NCBI RefSeq assembly: GCF_048544455.1
Contig: NC_133526.1
Location: 9,750,001-9,814,000, forward strand
Origin: Silene latifolia
Lineage: Eukaryota; Streptophyta; Magnoliopsida; Caryophyllales; Caryophyllaceae
Direction: 5' to 3'
Length of the DNA: 64,000 nucleotides
The notes under the pieces are model-generated. The model did not search any database and was not told where the DNA came from. It saw only the letters and a list, made by a program, of their open reading frames with translations. Shown here one piece after another: positions 24,690-35,764 of the stretch. Numbering within the stretch: the first letter of the stretch is position 1; every line of letters begins with the position of its first letter. The position numbers were made by a program, and so were the translations under genes.

Positions 24690-26400
24690 TAGGGAACAAA
24701 AAAGACGGCTTTGGCGGATAAGCCTAAGTCCACAGACATGCCAACGACCTCGTCGAGACAACAACTTGATGAGGTATTTAATTAACTTCTCCATTTTTTT
24801 AAAAATTAAGCTCGCTCCCTTTATTTATATTTTGTCCGTATTTATAAAAAGCATGGTAATTTTGTGTAGGGGACAAAAAGACCGATAAGCCTAAGTCCTC
24901 GCCTTACTGCTACTACTACCTCATCATTGAAAGAGCAGGTTGACGAGGTATTTAATTAAGTACGCTTTTATTTTTATTACTCCAACTAGGATATGTTACC
25001 TTTGGATTTTTTATTATTTTAATTATCTACTACATGTGTAGGTTGGTGGTAGTAGCACAAAATCAAAGACTCATTCTTTCCTGGACCTGAAAGTTAGGAG
25101 TTTAAACTCCACACAATATAAAGGGAAGGATTACATGCAAAAAGTAAGAACGGTGACGATGATGAGATCGCATGAGGAGGTGGCCATCGCAGCCACCGAG
25201 CAAGTGATAGTTATTCCGCTCGAGGAGGATATTCTAGGGCTGAGCGCCAAGCGCTTATATCATGGGATCTGCTAGCCGTATGGGCTGGCCTAGACCAGAT
25301 TGATATAGCACACATATTTGTTTGGATGAAGTAAGTTTCTTAATAAATAATTTCATAGTCTAATTTTCTGACTACTAGATAGTGTTTTAAATACCGGAAT
25401 TAATACCATAATAATGTAGGATATTGAAATTGAGAGTGATCCCCGAGAAGAATATTCCATCTGATCAATACGGATTCCTGTGCCCCTATGTTTTATCTTT
25501 ATTTATTCCGGATTTCTCGTTCGAACAACGGGTAGATTATATTGCTCAGCAATTGGCGACAACCAAGAAGCTGATTTTTTGCGCTTATAATGAAAAAGGG
25601 TAATAAACAAATTAATATTACGTTTCCCTCTACAATTGCATTTTCATAACTAATATATGTACTTGTTAATAATGATGATGTCTCTTGATGTAGGACTCAT
25701 TGGGTGCTAGCAGCCATCATGCCGACAAGGAATAAAGTTTTCTGGTTGGACTCTTTACATCATCAACCAAGCGAGACTTTTAAGCACTTGATTAATATGT
25801 AAGTTTATAATACTGATTTATTTATAATAACATTTTCAATTTTTATTTATAGAAAAAAGCTCTTTCATATTTTTGCCCCTAAAAATTAGTTTCGCCTCCT
25901 TTTTTATTTTTTAAAAAAGGGCCTTTGAGAAGAAAAGAGCAAACGAGCAAGATCAACCCACGAAAGATTCTGATGTTGGCCCTGATTTTATTACGATAAC
26001 AGGGGTACGTGCTCAAATACAATAACATTAAGTGCAAAATCTGTGTTTAATACTAATACAATACCTAAAGTTCAAGATTCTCGATGTGAGCCTTCTCTCG
26101 TCCTGCTTTTTTTTATGTAATAATAGGCCCCTCGCCACCGATAGCATACAATGTGGATACTACGCTTGTCGGTTCATGTTGGAGATTATTAGGCGAAGAT
26201 ATCTCGTTATTCCAGAAAAGGTTAGTAATAATTTAAACATGTGTTTATTACTTTTTTTTAAATTAGAGTTAATGTTGTCTTGCTTGCTTTGCTATATATA
26301 CCATAATGTCTTCTCTTTGTTTTTTCCGCAAAGATGCAATCAACCCGTCACAACAGATTGAGCAATACTCAAGTATAGATATAGACGAGGTAAGAGACAT
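24690..26400 (+). pseudogene. Second CACTA gene, C-terminal part: Ulp1-like (C48) cysteine protease
   Basis: Ulp1 proteases remove SUMO-like modifiers and Ulp1-like domains occur in many plant transposons. Visible pieces are IPSDQYGFLCPYVLSLFIPD (about 25450), HWVLAAIMPTRNKVFWLDSL (about 25700, catalytic His and Asp), and DSIQCGYYACRFMLEIIRRR (about 26140), with the Gln-Cys-Gly pattern and a candidate catalytic Cys. Short threonine- and lysine-rich exons (24690-25260) repeat a pattern of GGGACAAAAAAG-type starts before it. GT-AG introns separate the pieces. All three catalytic residues can be read, but the gene was not followed end to end and the transposase beside it is dead. Confidence 0.75.
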
Positions 26401-26519
26401 GTGGGGCAACTACGTCTTAGAATATAGAAATGCATGATACTCCGAGTTTAGATCAACTTATTAGTAAATTTTTTGTTGAAGTTAGGGAATGATTAGTTCA
26501 TGTAAATTCAACTCCTTGT

Positions 26520-26542
26520 AAGTATATATATATATATATATG
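26520..26542. repeat. (TA)n microsatellite
   Basis: A short run of TATATATATA downstream of the Ulp1-like gene, inside the CACTA. Confidence 0.8.
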
Positions 26543-26689
26543 ATGCAAATTTCTTTTTGTGGTTGAATTGAATCTATTGAGTTCGATGAACCCAAATGTG
26601 ATTTATCTTTGTCTTTGGTATATGGTGTCACGACATATGCGGGTTTTTGAATGACATGAAACAAATTTAATTTTTCAAAACATTAGGAG

Positions 26690-27190
26690 TTCGTAATAAA
26701 AACGGTTACTAAAAAAAACCGTTGTGAATACCTTTCACAACGGTTAATAAAAAAAACACCGTTGTGAATGACATTCACAAATACCCGCGCATAATATTCA
26801 ACAACAGGTTTTAATCGAAGAACCGTTGTTAAAAGTCTTCACAATTTTGGAGGTAAAGTTACAACAACGGGTTTTAAACTAAGAACCGTTGTTACTAACA
26901 AGTTCAACAACGGATATGTAGCATAAACCCGTTGTTAAAAGACTTCACAATTTTGGAGGGAAAGTTACAACAACGATTATACATATGACAACCGTTGTTA
27001 TATTATTCCCTCCAAAATTTTGAAACACTTTCCACAACGGAGAACACCCAACAACAACGGCTTTTAACCGTGGTGAATACTTTAGACAACGGTTTCATTA
27101 AATAACCAAACCGTTGTAAATACCTTCTACAACGGCCGCTTTAACAACGTCCGCTTTTTGTTTTTACAACGGTTTTTACCCGTTGTTATA
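26690..27190. repeat. Right subterminal repeat array of the large CACTA
   Basis: More than fifteen AACAACGG or CCGTTGTT motifs in both orientations, ending at the terminal repeat at 27191-27209. These are the binding sites expected for the TnpA-type protein. Confidence 0.85.
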
Positions 27191-27209
27191 GGCTGTATCT
27201 GTAGTAGTG

Positions 27210-29121
27210 AAGGGGACGCGAGAGGTGAGGCGAAATCGTGTGGCAGAGGGGATTGAAGTAAGGGTGGTGGATGTACAAGAGAAGTATTTGGGGCTCCCGA
27301 CTGTGGTAGGGCATTCGAGACAGGTAATCTCTAAGGTTATACGAGACAAGCTTAGTAAGAAATTACAAGGATGGCGGGGAATGTTACTCAGTAAGGCGGG
27401 TCGGGAAATATTGATAAAGGCAGTTGCCCAATCAATTTCGACATATGCAATGAGTGTCTTTAAACTACCGGCTAATTTTTGTGATGAACTTCGATCGCTG
27501 GTCTCAAACTTTTGGTGGGGATCCGAGGGTGGAAAGCGTAAAATGCCTTGGATTGCGTGGCACAAATTATGTTTTCCGAAGTCTAGAGGAGGACTTGGGT
27601 TTCGAGATTTTAATAAGTTTATATTGGCCTTATTGGGAAATCAAGCTTGGAGACTTATGACGGAAGGGAGATCGTTGATGGCACGGGTTCTAAAGGCGAA
27701 ATACTTCCCAAATACATCCTATACGGAGGCTGACATTGGTGCCAATCCAAGCTATACATGGCGAAGCATTTGGGAAGCACGGGATGTGGTGAAGCTGGGG
27801 GCTCGGAAGCGAGTTGGCAATGGGAAAGATACGCGTGTATGGAGTGATCCGTGGATACCGAATACGAAAGCAAAAAGAGCCATGTCACCGAGAGGAAATA
27901 GCAATGAACAAATGCGTGTTGAGGAATTGATGGTGCCGGGGGAGAGGCCGTTGGAATAAGGCTGTGGTTGAGGAGCTGTTTCTTTCATTTGAAGCGGCCC
28001 GGGTTTTGAATATCCGCTTAAGCAGCTCGGAAGGGCAAGATGAATGGTGCTGGGACCTGACGAAGGATGGGGAGTATACGGTTCGAACGGCTTATTGGGC
28101 ACTAGTTGATGATAGTAGTGAAATGGTGGAGCAGTCAGACTATACCCGAGAAAAGTGGTTATGGGGGCAGATATGGAAAGCCCCGGTTCTACCTCGTATA
28201 AAGGTATTTGTTTGGCAACTTTGCAATGACGCTATCACTACGAAACGAAACATAGCTAAAAGGCTACGTGGAGTAGATGATGAGTGTCCGATCTGCCAGT
28301 GCAATATGGAGACTAGTCTTCATGTTGTATGGGGATGTAACTGGGTTAAGGGGATTTGGGAAGGGTTGGGGGTGGAAGTTTTGAAGGGAGAGGGGTTTGA
28401 GGGGGTGAGGGAGTGGGTGGAGGCCGTGATGAGGGAGTTGGGGAGCAGCGAGAGGGTGAAGTTTATGACGGGTCTATGGGCTATATGGGAGGCAAGAAAT
28501 AAGGTGGTATTCGACGGGTCGAGGTGGAGTATGGATGGTGTGCTAAGACGGGTGGGTGAGTTGGTGGATGAAATGAGGGGGGAGGGTTATGACCGCGGGG
28601 AGGACGAAGGGGGGAACGGAAATGGAGGCGTGTGGAGTAAGCCTAAAGTAGGATGGTGTAAGGTGAATGTTGATGCGGGATGTATGGAAGGAAGGGGGAT
28701 GGGGTTAGGCGTGGTGAGCAGGGATGATGGTGGGAGAGTGATGTGGGCAGCCACGAAGCAAGAGCAGGTTGTTCGAGAACCGCAACTCTTGGAAGCGGAA
28801 GCTGTTTTGTTGGGTCTAAGCGTGGCAAGACGGAAGGGATTGATGAAGGTGGAAGTGGAAAGCGATTGTTTAAGCGTAGTTCACGATTTGAAGAAGCGTG
28901 TCCGAGGTCGAAGTGATTTGTTTCTTATTTATGACGATATTCTTTCCTTATGTTCTTCTTTTGAGTCAGTCGAGTTCACTTTTGTTAAGCGGAGTTGTAA
29001 TCGAGTCGCTCATGCTTTAGCTCACGTCATACCATGGTACGTTGGTACGCGTGAATGGGTCGAGGACTTACCTCAAAACATTGTTACTTTGGCCGAGTTT
29101 GATCGTGATAATATGATTTGA
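27210..29121 (+). pseudogene. LINE ORF2, second part: RT thumb, zf-RVT and RNase H
   Basis: It continues the reverse transcriptase interrupted at 17575: KYLGLPTVVGHSRQVISKVI, LLSKAGREILIKAVAQSIST and YAMSVFKLP. The zinc-binding zf-RVT is CPICQCNMETSLHVVWGC (about 28290). The RNase H has its acidic residues in VNVDAGCMEGRGMG, LLEAEAVLLGLS and EVESDCLSVVHD. RNase H removes the RNA strand during retrotransposition and marks this as an RNase H-carrying plant L1. One break lies at 27959. The end is followed by poly(A). Confidence 0.9.
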
Positions 29122-29336
29122 ACCCTTCTGGGTTTCTTCAAAAAAAAAAAAAAAATTTAACTACAATATATTAGAAGGGAAATATATTAGACGAGAATAT
29201 TATAGAAGCCAATATTCCGTATAGGGGGAAAGATGAGCGGGAAACTTGAGCGGGAATATCTGTGTTATTCTTTTAGTCTATAGGGGATGTGTTTGACTAA
29301 TCCTACATCAAATTGTCAGTCCATTTATGACATCCA

Positions 29337-29779
29337 TAGACCCAACAAAAGCAATCCGACCTAATTGACCCGACCAAAAAAGGCTGGCCCGAGACCTGAA
29401 ATTAACCTGAACTACATCACCCGAATGTGACCTGAAAACCCGAATTGACCCAACCCGACCTGAAATGAACCGAGCTTTCTTGACCCGTAACTGACCCGAC
29501 CCGAAAGTGACCCAATCCAAAACCATCCAACTCGAAAATGACCCCGACAAAACATAACTTTAATTGAGCTCAAAAGATTTGAAATGATTTTTCCTCTCTT
29601 TTCCATTGACTCTGCTTGACCCAATCCGAAATAACTCGATCTGCTTGACCCGGAACAGACCTGACCAACAAATCCGAAACAGACCTGAAACCCAAAATGA
29701 TCCGACTCGGCCCGAATTAACCCAAAATCACTAAAAAACCCGAACTAACCCGACCTAATTGACCCGTTTACCAGGTCTA
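29337..29779. mobile_element. hAT-type MITE rich in CCCGACC, 443 bp
   Basis: Starts TAGACCCAACAAAAGC and ends in the inverse CAGGTCTA. Flanked by GACATCCA / GTCATCCA (8 bp, one mismatch). The interior is dominated by TGACCCGA-type motifs. Units C and D have an uninterrupted TCATCCATATCC here, so it inserted in unit B only. Confidence 0.7.
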
Positions 29780-30335
29780 GTCATCCATACTCTATGACTA
29801 TAAACCGTTTAATTTAGCAACAATATTGAAAATGATATATATAGAGCTTGACCTTCTAGAGATCGATGCCTTCTTAGTTCTTATTCAACAAGGGTTGCTC
29901 ATGCTTATGGCAAGAAAAGTCTTCAAATTAATAATCTAATAGTATTTCGAAACCAAAGACCATTCCTTATGCTTAGTAGTCAGTACACACCATCATGGAC
30001 TGATTAATCATCAAAAAAGAGCAATTTTTTTTTTTTTTTTTTGTCATTTCTATTTTAAAAAACTAATTATGTATTGAGTTTAATCTCGGCATTATCACCC
30101 ATTCCCCCTCCAGTTCAATCATTTTAGTACAGAGTACAATTTAAACAATTCGGAGTATGTTTATTCCTCCCAATTAATATTTAATATTTATTTTATTTTT
30201 TCTTCATAAAAGAGAGTAAATGTAAACTATTAACAAAAACAGGGAGTAGAAAAATTTTAAAATTGTAGATTCTCTTCCTTCCAAATTTATCTTCTTATTG
30301 ACTTTGCAAAATGCAACTTTAACTCTATTCACCAA
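29780..30335. other. Unit B backbone, no gene seen
   Basis: Matches the unit segment at 7628-8060, 40390-40860 and 51505-51790. No coding sequence. Confidence 0.55.
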
Positions 30336-30343
30336 TTATATAA

Positions 30344-31083
30344 GGGTGGTGCTCATTCATCTATGAGTTTTACTCTTTTAAGTACAAAAATAACCATTTT
30401 ACCCCTTTTATTTCAACTCCCCAATTTTCAATTTTCCCCCTCTACACCCTCATTTTCTTTTTTGTTTCATAATCAATAAATCTCATTTCGTCTGACCACC
30501 ACCACCACACTGTCGCACCACCCAGACCACCCCGTGAACCACCTAAAAACGTAGTATTATACGAGAAAAAAATCACTATTCGGATAAAAAAAAACACCCA
30601 TAGCAGTCGTTTGTTCACCACTGAACATGTTGAAATCCAACAAACCGACTTCGCATGGCCAACAACATTCAAAGCACATGCATACAATAATCCGCAAATT
30701 GATGATAAACACATACAAGGGGATCAAATTAATGATATACACGTACCATCCCTAAGCAGAAACCATATAAAAGTACTCGAAAGTAGAAGGCAGCGACCAA
30801 GCGTATTACATAGTTTGATAATTTTATAATTTTTTCAAACCCTAATTTAATTTATTCAACTTAATTTGATACAAAACAATTAGCAAAACTAATGATGTTA
30901 GAATTCTTGTTAATATGATAAATAAAATCATTGATTAAGCAATTCGAGAGATTTAATTAATTTTGAGAGGAAAAGTAAAAGAGAGAATTTGTTTCTTTGT
31001 TTTTAGAGGAAGGGCAATGTGTGGAAAAATTATGGCAAAAAGTACATGATCGAGTAAAACTGGTCCATGAATGAACAATGACG
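30344..31083. mobile_element. hAT-like MITE, 740 bp, 8-bp target duplication TTATATAA
   Basis: Starts GGGTGGTGCTCATTCATC and ends AATGAACAATGACG, with TTATATAA at 30336-30343 and 31084-31091. The empty site survives in unit C near 40951 (CACCAATTAAATAATTGGG). Same family as 10368-11157. Confidence 0.8.
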
Positions 31084-31420
31084 TTATATAATTGGGATAA
31101 ATTCCATGGTATCCCTGAAATTTGCATTTTTCCCCCAAATGTCCCTACTTTTCCGGAAAAATACTTTAAATGCACATATTTCCTAGTCACAATTTCGTAA
31201 AGCCGAGATTATTTTTCTAAAATTGTAGATCTCGAATAGACGAGATTCTTTTGAAACATTAACTGTTAAAACGTTTTAAGTTTAAGACGGAAATAAAATT
31301 TGTATTAATCAGATAAGCTCTTTCCATACATTTTTCAAAGTAATTCAATATTAAGAGGCCGGTCCACAATATTTGACGTGATGATAATGATGCATGGCAA
31401 TTTACTACTTGGAATTGCAC

Positions 31421-31428
31421 TATAAATA
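31421..31428 (+). promoter_or_regulatory. TATA box of PR-10b, separated from its gene
   Basis: The TATAAATA matches those of PR-10a, c and d, but here it lies 2382 bp before the ATG because of the retrocopy at 31493-33735. Subtracting insertion and target duplication gives 123 bp, the same as for PR-10d. Confidence 0.75.
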
Positions 31429-31492
31429 TGAGACGAAATAGCAAACATTTGTATCAACCAACCTCCTTCATTTCACTAGCAATCCTCAATTC

Positions 31493-33735
31493 TTTTTTAG
31501 ACAAACGTGTACTATTTTATAAAACTATAAAGACGAGATTACAACGTATATGATTACAACTAGGAAAAACAAACTTACAATACAAACATAGGGGAATTAG
31601 ATACCCGAAACTACTAGAAATAGAATTAACAGAGCGAAAATTACAAGCCAAACTAACAGAAATTGAAATACGAAATTTCTTAAAAGGTGGATGATAGTAG
31701 TCCTCGAACTGTAGTAAGTCAGCCTCCTTCCTTTTAGACCTTTTAACTGCAACTTCATTAGAAGTAGCATTTCCTATGTACCTGCAAAAAAAAGGTAAAC
31801 TATCAACAGAAACCCGCGATCTCTTCCTTGAATTAGCACCCGACCTAACCATTCGATCCCTGCGAATAGAAAGCTGCACCTTGCGACAACACTTCATGCT
31901 CGATTTTTCTTTGACTGCAACAAATTGAAACTGAACCAAGGATACTTTGCTAACCACAGACGTATCAGACGAAAGCCGTTTCTTCTTGGCAATATGCGAG
32001 TCAGCCTCCTCTAGACCCAACTCATCACTCTCAGACCCCAAATGCGAATGAGATAGTTGACGGTGATCTTCATGTAAAGGATAAGGAATGGGAACTGCTG
32101 CTTCCCTTGAAATTTCTTCATGGGGAGTTCCCGTCGGAATAAAATTTGTGGAGATAAGGGGACGAACCTTCAAGGATGACAAAGATCGTTGATGGAAAAA
32201 AACGAGATTCCTCCCAAGTAACAAATTCTCATAATCTTGGGACGACAAAATCAAACTATTATTAGGATGCTTTTTGTTGGAGAATAAGTATTTTCCATGT
32301 CTTGAGATAAAAGTATTGGAGGGATTAGTGTCATCCTTAGCTGGCAAAGCAGGATAAGCCTCATTAAGGCTTTCCGAGCTGAAAATAAAGCTAGAACCAG
32401 AACCAGTGCGTGAAAGAACAGATTTTCGAGTCCATATTAATTTCGAATCACTCACAAAAGGGATTTGGAATCAAGAGCGTGTTGTAATTTCAGCCAGAGA
32501 AGAAGAAACATCATCTGCAACCAAAGGAACGCTACTACAAGACGCTTCATCCAAAACAGAAGGGATTACAAACTTATTAACCACATCATTGGCTAGCAAA
32601 GATTTCTTACCTTTCTTGACTGAGCCCAAAGGGTTGAAAGGATAAGAGACTCGTTTCCCATTAACATTTAAAACTAAAAGGTCAGCCAAACAAAGGAGTT
32701 CCCGATTAACATCTTTGTTATGCGGATCAAATTTAACAGCAAGTTCAAAGTCATCAAGAGCCTCGTTGAGAAGATTCAAATGCTTAAAAGACAAGCCTCT
32801 ACGAAATAAGGCTTTAACGTTACTCGGATCAAAGGATAAGACGAAAGTGCTGTAACAAACAGCCCGATTATACTGAGACAACTTTAACTCACAACCTGCT
32901 AAATTAAGGACAAGGGAGAGGCGGAGGGAAGTGGCTACAGTCAGTCATGCGCGGGTGGAAGGCCTAGGAAACATAAGAGCTTAAGCGCTTGAGTGTAGTG
33001 ACGAGCAGCCAAGACGAAATTCCCTTCCCTAAAAAGAGAGTTACCCCTATCTTTGACAAGATGAACATTGGAGATAGAAGGAAACCCCAATTCCATAACC
33101 AACTTAGCAAGGTCATCAGTACCGTCGACACCATCATCCACCACAACCACCAAATCACATAAATTAAGAAGAAGGAATTGATAGTCCATCTTAGAAAGCA
33201 GAAATTAAAGGCAGGATTATACAAACAACAAAACAAAGCAGGAAGATCCTAAATCCCAGGAGAAGCCAAACTTTACGCACAACCACAGAGGAGAAACGCA
33301 AGACGGAATTCAGATCAAACACAAAACGAACTTAAGACCAAAGAGCAAATACCAAATAGGATGGAAAAACTATACTGAAAGAAACAAGAAGGAAACCTGC
33401 TGATCACAAAAGCAGCTTCACAGTTGATGCCGTTCTTGTTTAGTTCAATCAAAGGCTATGCTCTTGTCATTGTCATTCCCCCCTTTACTGACGATTTGAG
33501 CGATAAGATTGTAAGGATATGACAAAAGTCGCAAAAACGATAGACTGAGGAGGGAGAAGGGCTCTCGCCGGCAACCTAAAGAGATCGATGAGATCACCGG
33601 CGAGAGAGGCGAAGCGGTGTTAGAGGCGGTGGTAAGGCGGCTTTGAGATTTTTTGGGGATTTTATTGGGATTTTTGGGGATTTTTTAGGCGGTGGTCTTA
33701 TCTCTCACCTGCATCATGTTGCCGTTCTACAATCT
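31493..33735 (-). pseudogene. Retrocopy of a TPR-protein gene, inserted in the PR-10b 5' leader
   Basis: A 16-bp target duplication TAGCAATCCTCAATTC (31477-31492, 33736-33751) and a short T run at 31493 (poly(A) on the minus strand) mark L1-style retroposition of an mRNA. The coding part starts at 33189 with MDYQFLLLNLCDLVVVVDDG. It carries TPR motifs: VKDRGNSLFREGNFVLAARH (about residue 43) and, after a frame change near 32945, SQYNRAVCYSTFVLSFDPSN and ALFRRGLSFKHLNLLNEALD. A third frame (31517-32455) is Ser/Lys-rich with basic clusters and no known domain. TPR proteins of this layout are often co-chaperone adaptors; I cannot name the parent gene. At least two frame breaks make the copy a pseudogene. 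PR-10d keeps the exact empty site. Confidence 0.88.
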
Positions 33736-33802
33736 TAGCAATCCTCAATTCAAACATCTTCTTATATTATTTCTTCATTTAGCCTCTTAACAAAAATCGA
33801 TA

Positions 33803-34288
33803 ATGGGAGTTTCAACACACACAATGGTCGACTGCACTAGCCCTGTGGCCGCGGCTAGGCTGTTTAATGCTTTCTGCATTGATAACCATAATTTCATGCC
33901 AAAAGCGTTGCCCCATTTTGTGAAAAGTGTAGACGTTGTTCAAGGTGAACCTGGCACGGTTGGGTCTGTCAGACAACTCAACTTCCCTGAAGGGAAGCCC
34001 TTCAAATACGCGAAAAATAGAGTGGATGAAATTGATGCAGGCAAGTTCTACTGCAAGTACACCACCATTGAAGGTGATGTCCTTCGCGAAAACATAGAAT
34101 ATGTAGTTCACGAGACAACCTTCGAGCCATCAGGGAACGGGACTCACTACACGATGGTGACAAACTACCACACAAAGGGAGATTTTGTGGTAACTGATGA
34201 CCACGTCGCAGCTGGAAAACAGAATATCAAGAACATGTTCGACACTGCTTCCGAATACCTCGCTGCCAATCCTCACCTATATGCTTGA
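33803..34288 (+). CDS. PR-10b: PR-10/Bet v 1 family protein, single exon, displaced promoter
   Basis: An intact 161-aa Bet v 1-fold protein almost identical to its paralogues, with the GEPGTVG loop at residues 48-54. It shares His38 with PR-10d and has a private Asn in the C-terminal helix (QNIKNMFD instead of QNIKKMFD). No intron. Its conserved TATA box and leader start are 2.26 kb upstream beyond the TPR retrocopy, so transcription would need a very long leader, splicing of that leader, or a new promoter, perhaps in the retrocopy's 5' end, which lies head-to-head with it. The intact ORF despite this suggests either recency, gene conversion, or continued use. Confidence 0.92.
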   Translation: MGVSTHTMVDCTSPVAAARLFNAFCIDNHNFMPKALPHFVKSVDVVQGEPGTVGSVRQLNFPEGKPFKYAKNRVDEIDAGKFYCKYTTIEGDVLRENIEYVVHETTFEPSGNGTHYTMVTNYHTKGDFVVTDDHVAAGKQNIKNMFDTASEYLAANPHLYA

Positions 34289-35194
34289 TTCTTGAATTGT
34301 CGGTCTGATTAATCAAGGATATGATATGGCTATAGAGAATAAGATTTGAAATGATTTTTATGCGTGTGTTTTGTTGCTTTTGTAACCCAAAATATTGGGT
34401 TCTCTTTATCTGGTGTTTTGTTTCATTTTCATGTGAGAATAAAATGTTTCATTATAATAAATGACACTATATGTGAAAATATTGTGATTTGTTTCATTTT
34501 CAGTTTTTGTTCACTTGAGAATAAAATGTTTCATTATAATAAATGACTATTTGTGAGTTTGCTTTACTTTTACTGATTGTGTATGTGAAAATGTAGTACT
34601 ACATTGTGGTATCACAAATTCTCATATGTAACGGACATTTTCCGTCAGAAGCACGTGACCTCTCATAAGTTGTAGGTGAGAGAGCAAATGGAAGAGACGT
34701 TGTGAGATGTCACAAGCGAGACCTTCTCATCTGGTACTCCGGTATATATGTATATTTTCCTGTTTTAAAGTTTAGGCTTTACACCGTTTAGGAACAAATA
34801 ATACCATCTTGATCAGCCTATCTATGGACTTAGGTTTTTCGAGTGTACTTGTTTCGTTTCTTGTTCCGCCCGGAATACCTATATTTTTCGAGTTAAGATC
34901 ACCTGTCCCATTTTTATGTCCCATCTTGTGTCCCATTACCTTAAGATCTTGACACATCACACTTCAAATGATAAAAATGGCAATAATAAATAACAAAGTG
35001 TTTATGTATCATCATTAGAAGTGATGGGACACGAAATGGGACAGAGGATCTCTATTGATATTTTTCTCAATGGTTTTTCTTTCTCTCACTCTTACTCTCC
35101 TTTTTTCAAAAAAAAAAATTCTTTAACTAGCCATAACATTTGGCTAATATAAGTTTAGAAAACTGTAATTTTTTTTCAACTCAAATTTCTTATA
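34289..35194 (+). other. PR-10b 3' region and unit B tail
   Basis: The 3' UTR carries two copies of the motif GAGAATAAAATGTTTCATTA (about 34435 and 34520), a local duplication. The segment CCAAAATATTGGGTTC (about 34387) is uninterrupted, whereas units A, C and D carry a SINE-like insertion there. No gene further on. Confidence 0.55.
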
Positions 35195-35202
35195 GAGACA
35201 AT

Positions 35203-35756
35203 TAGACCTGTCAAACAGGTCGGGCGGGCCGGGTCCCGGGTCGGGTCAAAATACGGGTCGGGTCATACGGGTCACGGGTCGGGTTAGAGTCAGAATACGG
35301 GTCAAGAAATAATTTTTAACCCCTTTTTTAAACGATTTTTTTAATTTAAAAAATAAATTTTTAAAAAGTAAAATATACTTAAAATTATTATTTAAATCAT
35401 ATTCATCATATAAAATAATTATATTGATATAATTATTAAAATAAAGTTTTTTTAATAATTATTTTATTATTAAGTATTATAAAAGTTATATAAAATTGAT
35501 TTTTTGGTTGAATTTTTAATTTTAATTAGTAAATAAATAATTTTTTAATTATATTTTCAAATATAATATATAAATATTAATATTTTTAATAAAATTCATG
35601 ATTTTCCCTTGACCCAACGGGTCGGGTCTCGACCCTAAAATAACGGGTCATTTCGGGTTCGGGTCAAACGGGTCGTGGTCGAAAAAATCGGGTTTGTAAC
35701 CCTAAAAACGGGTCGGGCGGGTCGGGTTTTGAGTCGGGTCGAATTTTGACAGTCTA
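35203..35756. mobile_element. hAT MITE with GGGTCGGGTC arrays, 554 bp
   Basis: Terminal repeats TAGACCTGTCAAA and, inverted, TAGACTGTCAAAA. Perfect 8-bp duplication GAGACAAT (35195-35202, 35757-35764). Both subterminal regions are dense in GGGTCGGGTC and the centre is very AT-rich. Unit D shows the empty site at about 53213 (ATAGAGACAATGTG). Confidence 0.85.
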
Positions 35757-35764
35757 GAGACAAT

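Larger units (their letters stand above)
17576..27209 (+). mobile_element. CACTA (En/Spm) element, 9.6 kb, inside the LINE
   Basis: Terminal repeats are CACTACTACAAATACAGGC on the left and GGCTGTATCTGTAGTAGTG on the right. The 3-bp flanks AAA / AAG fit a target duplication with one change; removing the element rejoins the LINE frame as S-K-G-T. Subterminal arrays of AACAACGG motifs lie at 17600-17900, 26690-27190 and, unusually, internally at 21710-21960. It encodes a broken tnp2 transposase and a second multi-exon gene with Transposase_24 and Ulp1-like regions. It is the likely relative that once mobilised the MITE at 1416 and the 1.7-kb element at 4254. Confidence 0.92.
13882..29155 (+). 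mobile_element. L1-type LINE (RNase H-bearing), interrupted by a CACTA
   Basis: A 12-bp target duplication TTTAACTACAAT at 13870-13881 and 29156-29167, together with a poly(A) tail at 29140-29155, bounds the element. Parts in order are 5' UTR, ORF1 (DUF4283 and CCHC), ORF2 endonuclease, reverse transcriptase, zf-RVT and RNase H. Without the CACTA the length is about 5.6 kb, a normal full-length plant L1. A few frame breaks make it inactive. It inserted into the Helitron. Confidence 0.92.
13626..29287 (-). mobile_element. Small Helitron expanded to 15.7 kb by nested insertions
   Basis: On the minus strand the element begins TCCCCTATAGACTAAAAG just left of 29288. It ends with the hairpin TAGCA-CGGGT-TGCTA and CTAG at 13626-13629, with A before and T after the element. 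Removing it restores TTTTGTATAGTATGTGTTTG, exactly the sequence at about 40310 and 51435 in units C and D. Its own sequence is only about 376 bp (13626-13881 and 29168-29287); the rest is a LINE carrying a CACTA. The 5' end matches that of the Helitron at 37599. It is non-autonomous, with no Rep/helicase. Confidence 0.85.

Noticed and set aside
33812-34111. Minus-strand frame of 99 codons opposite PR-10, also at 52269-52568
   Set aside because: Shadow of the PR-10 coding strand. It is conserved only because the sense gene is, and it is broken in the other copies.
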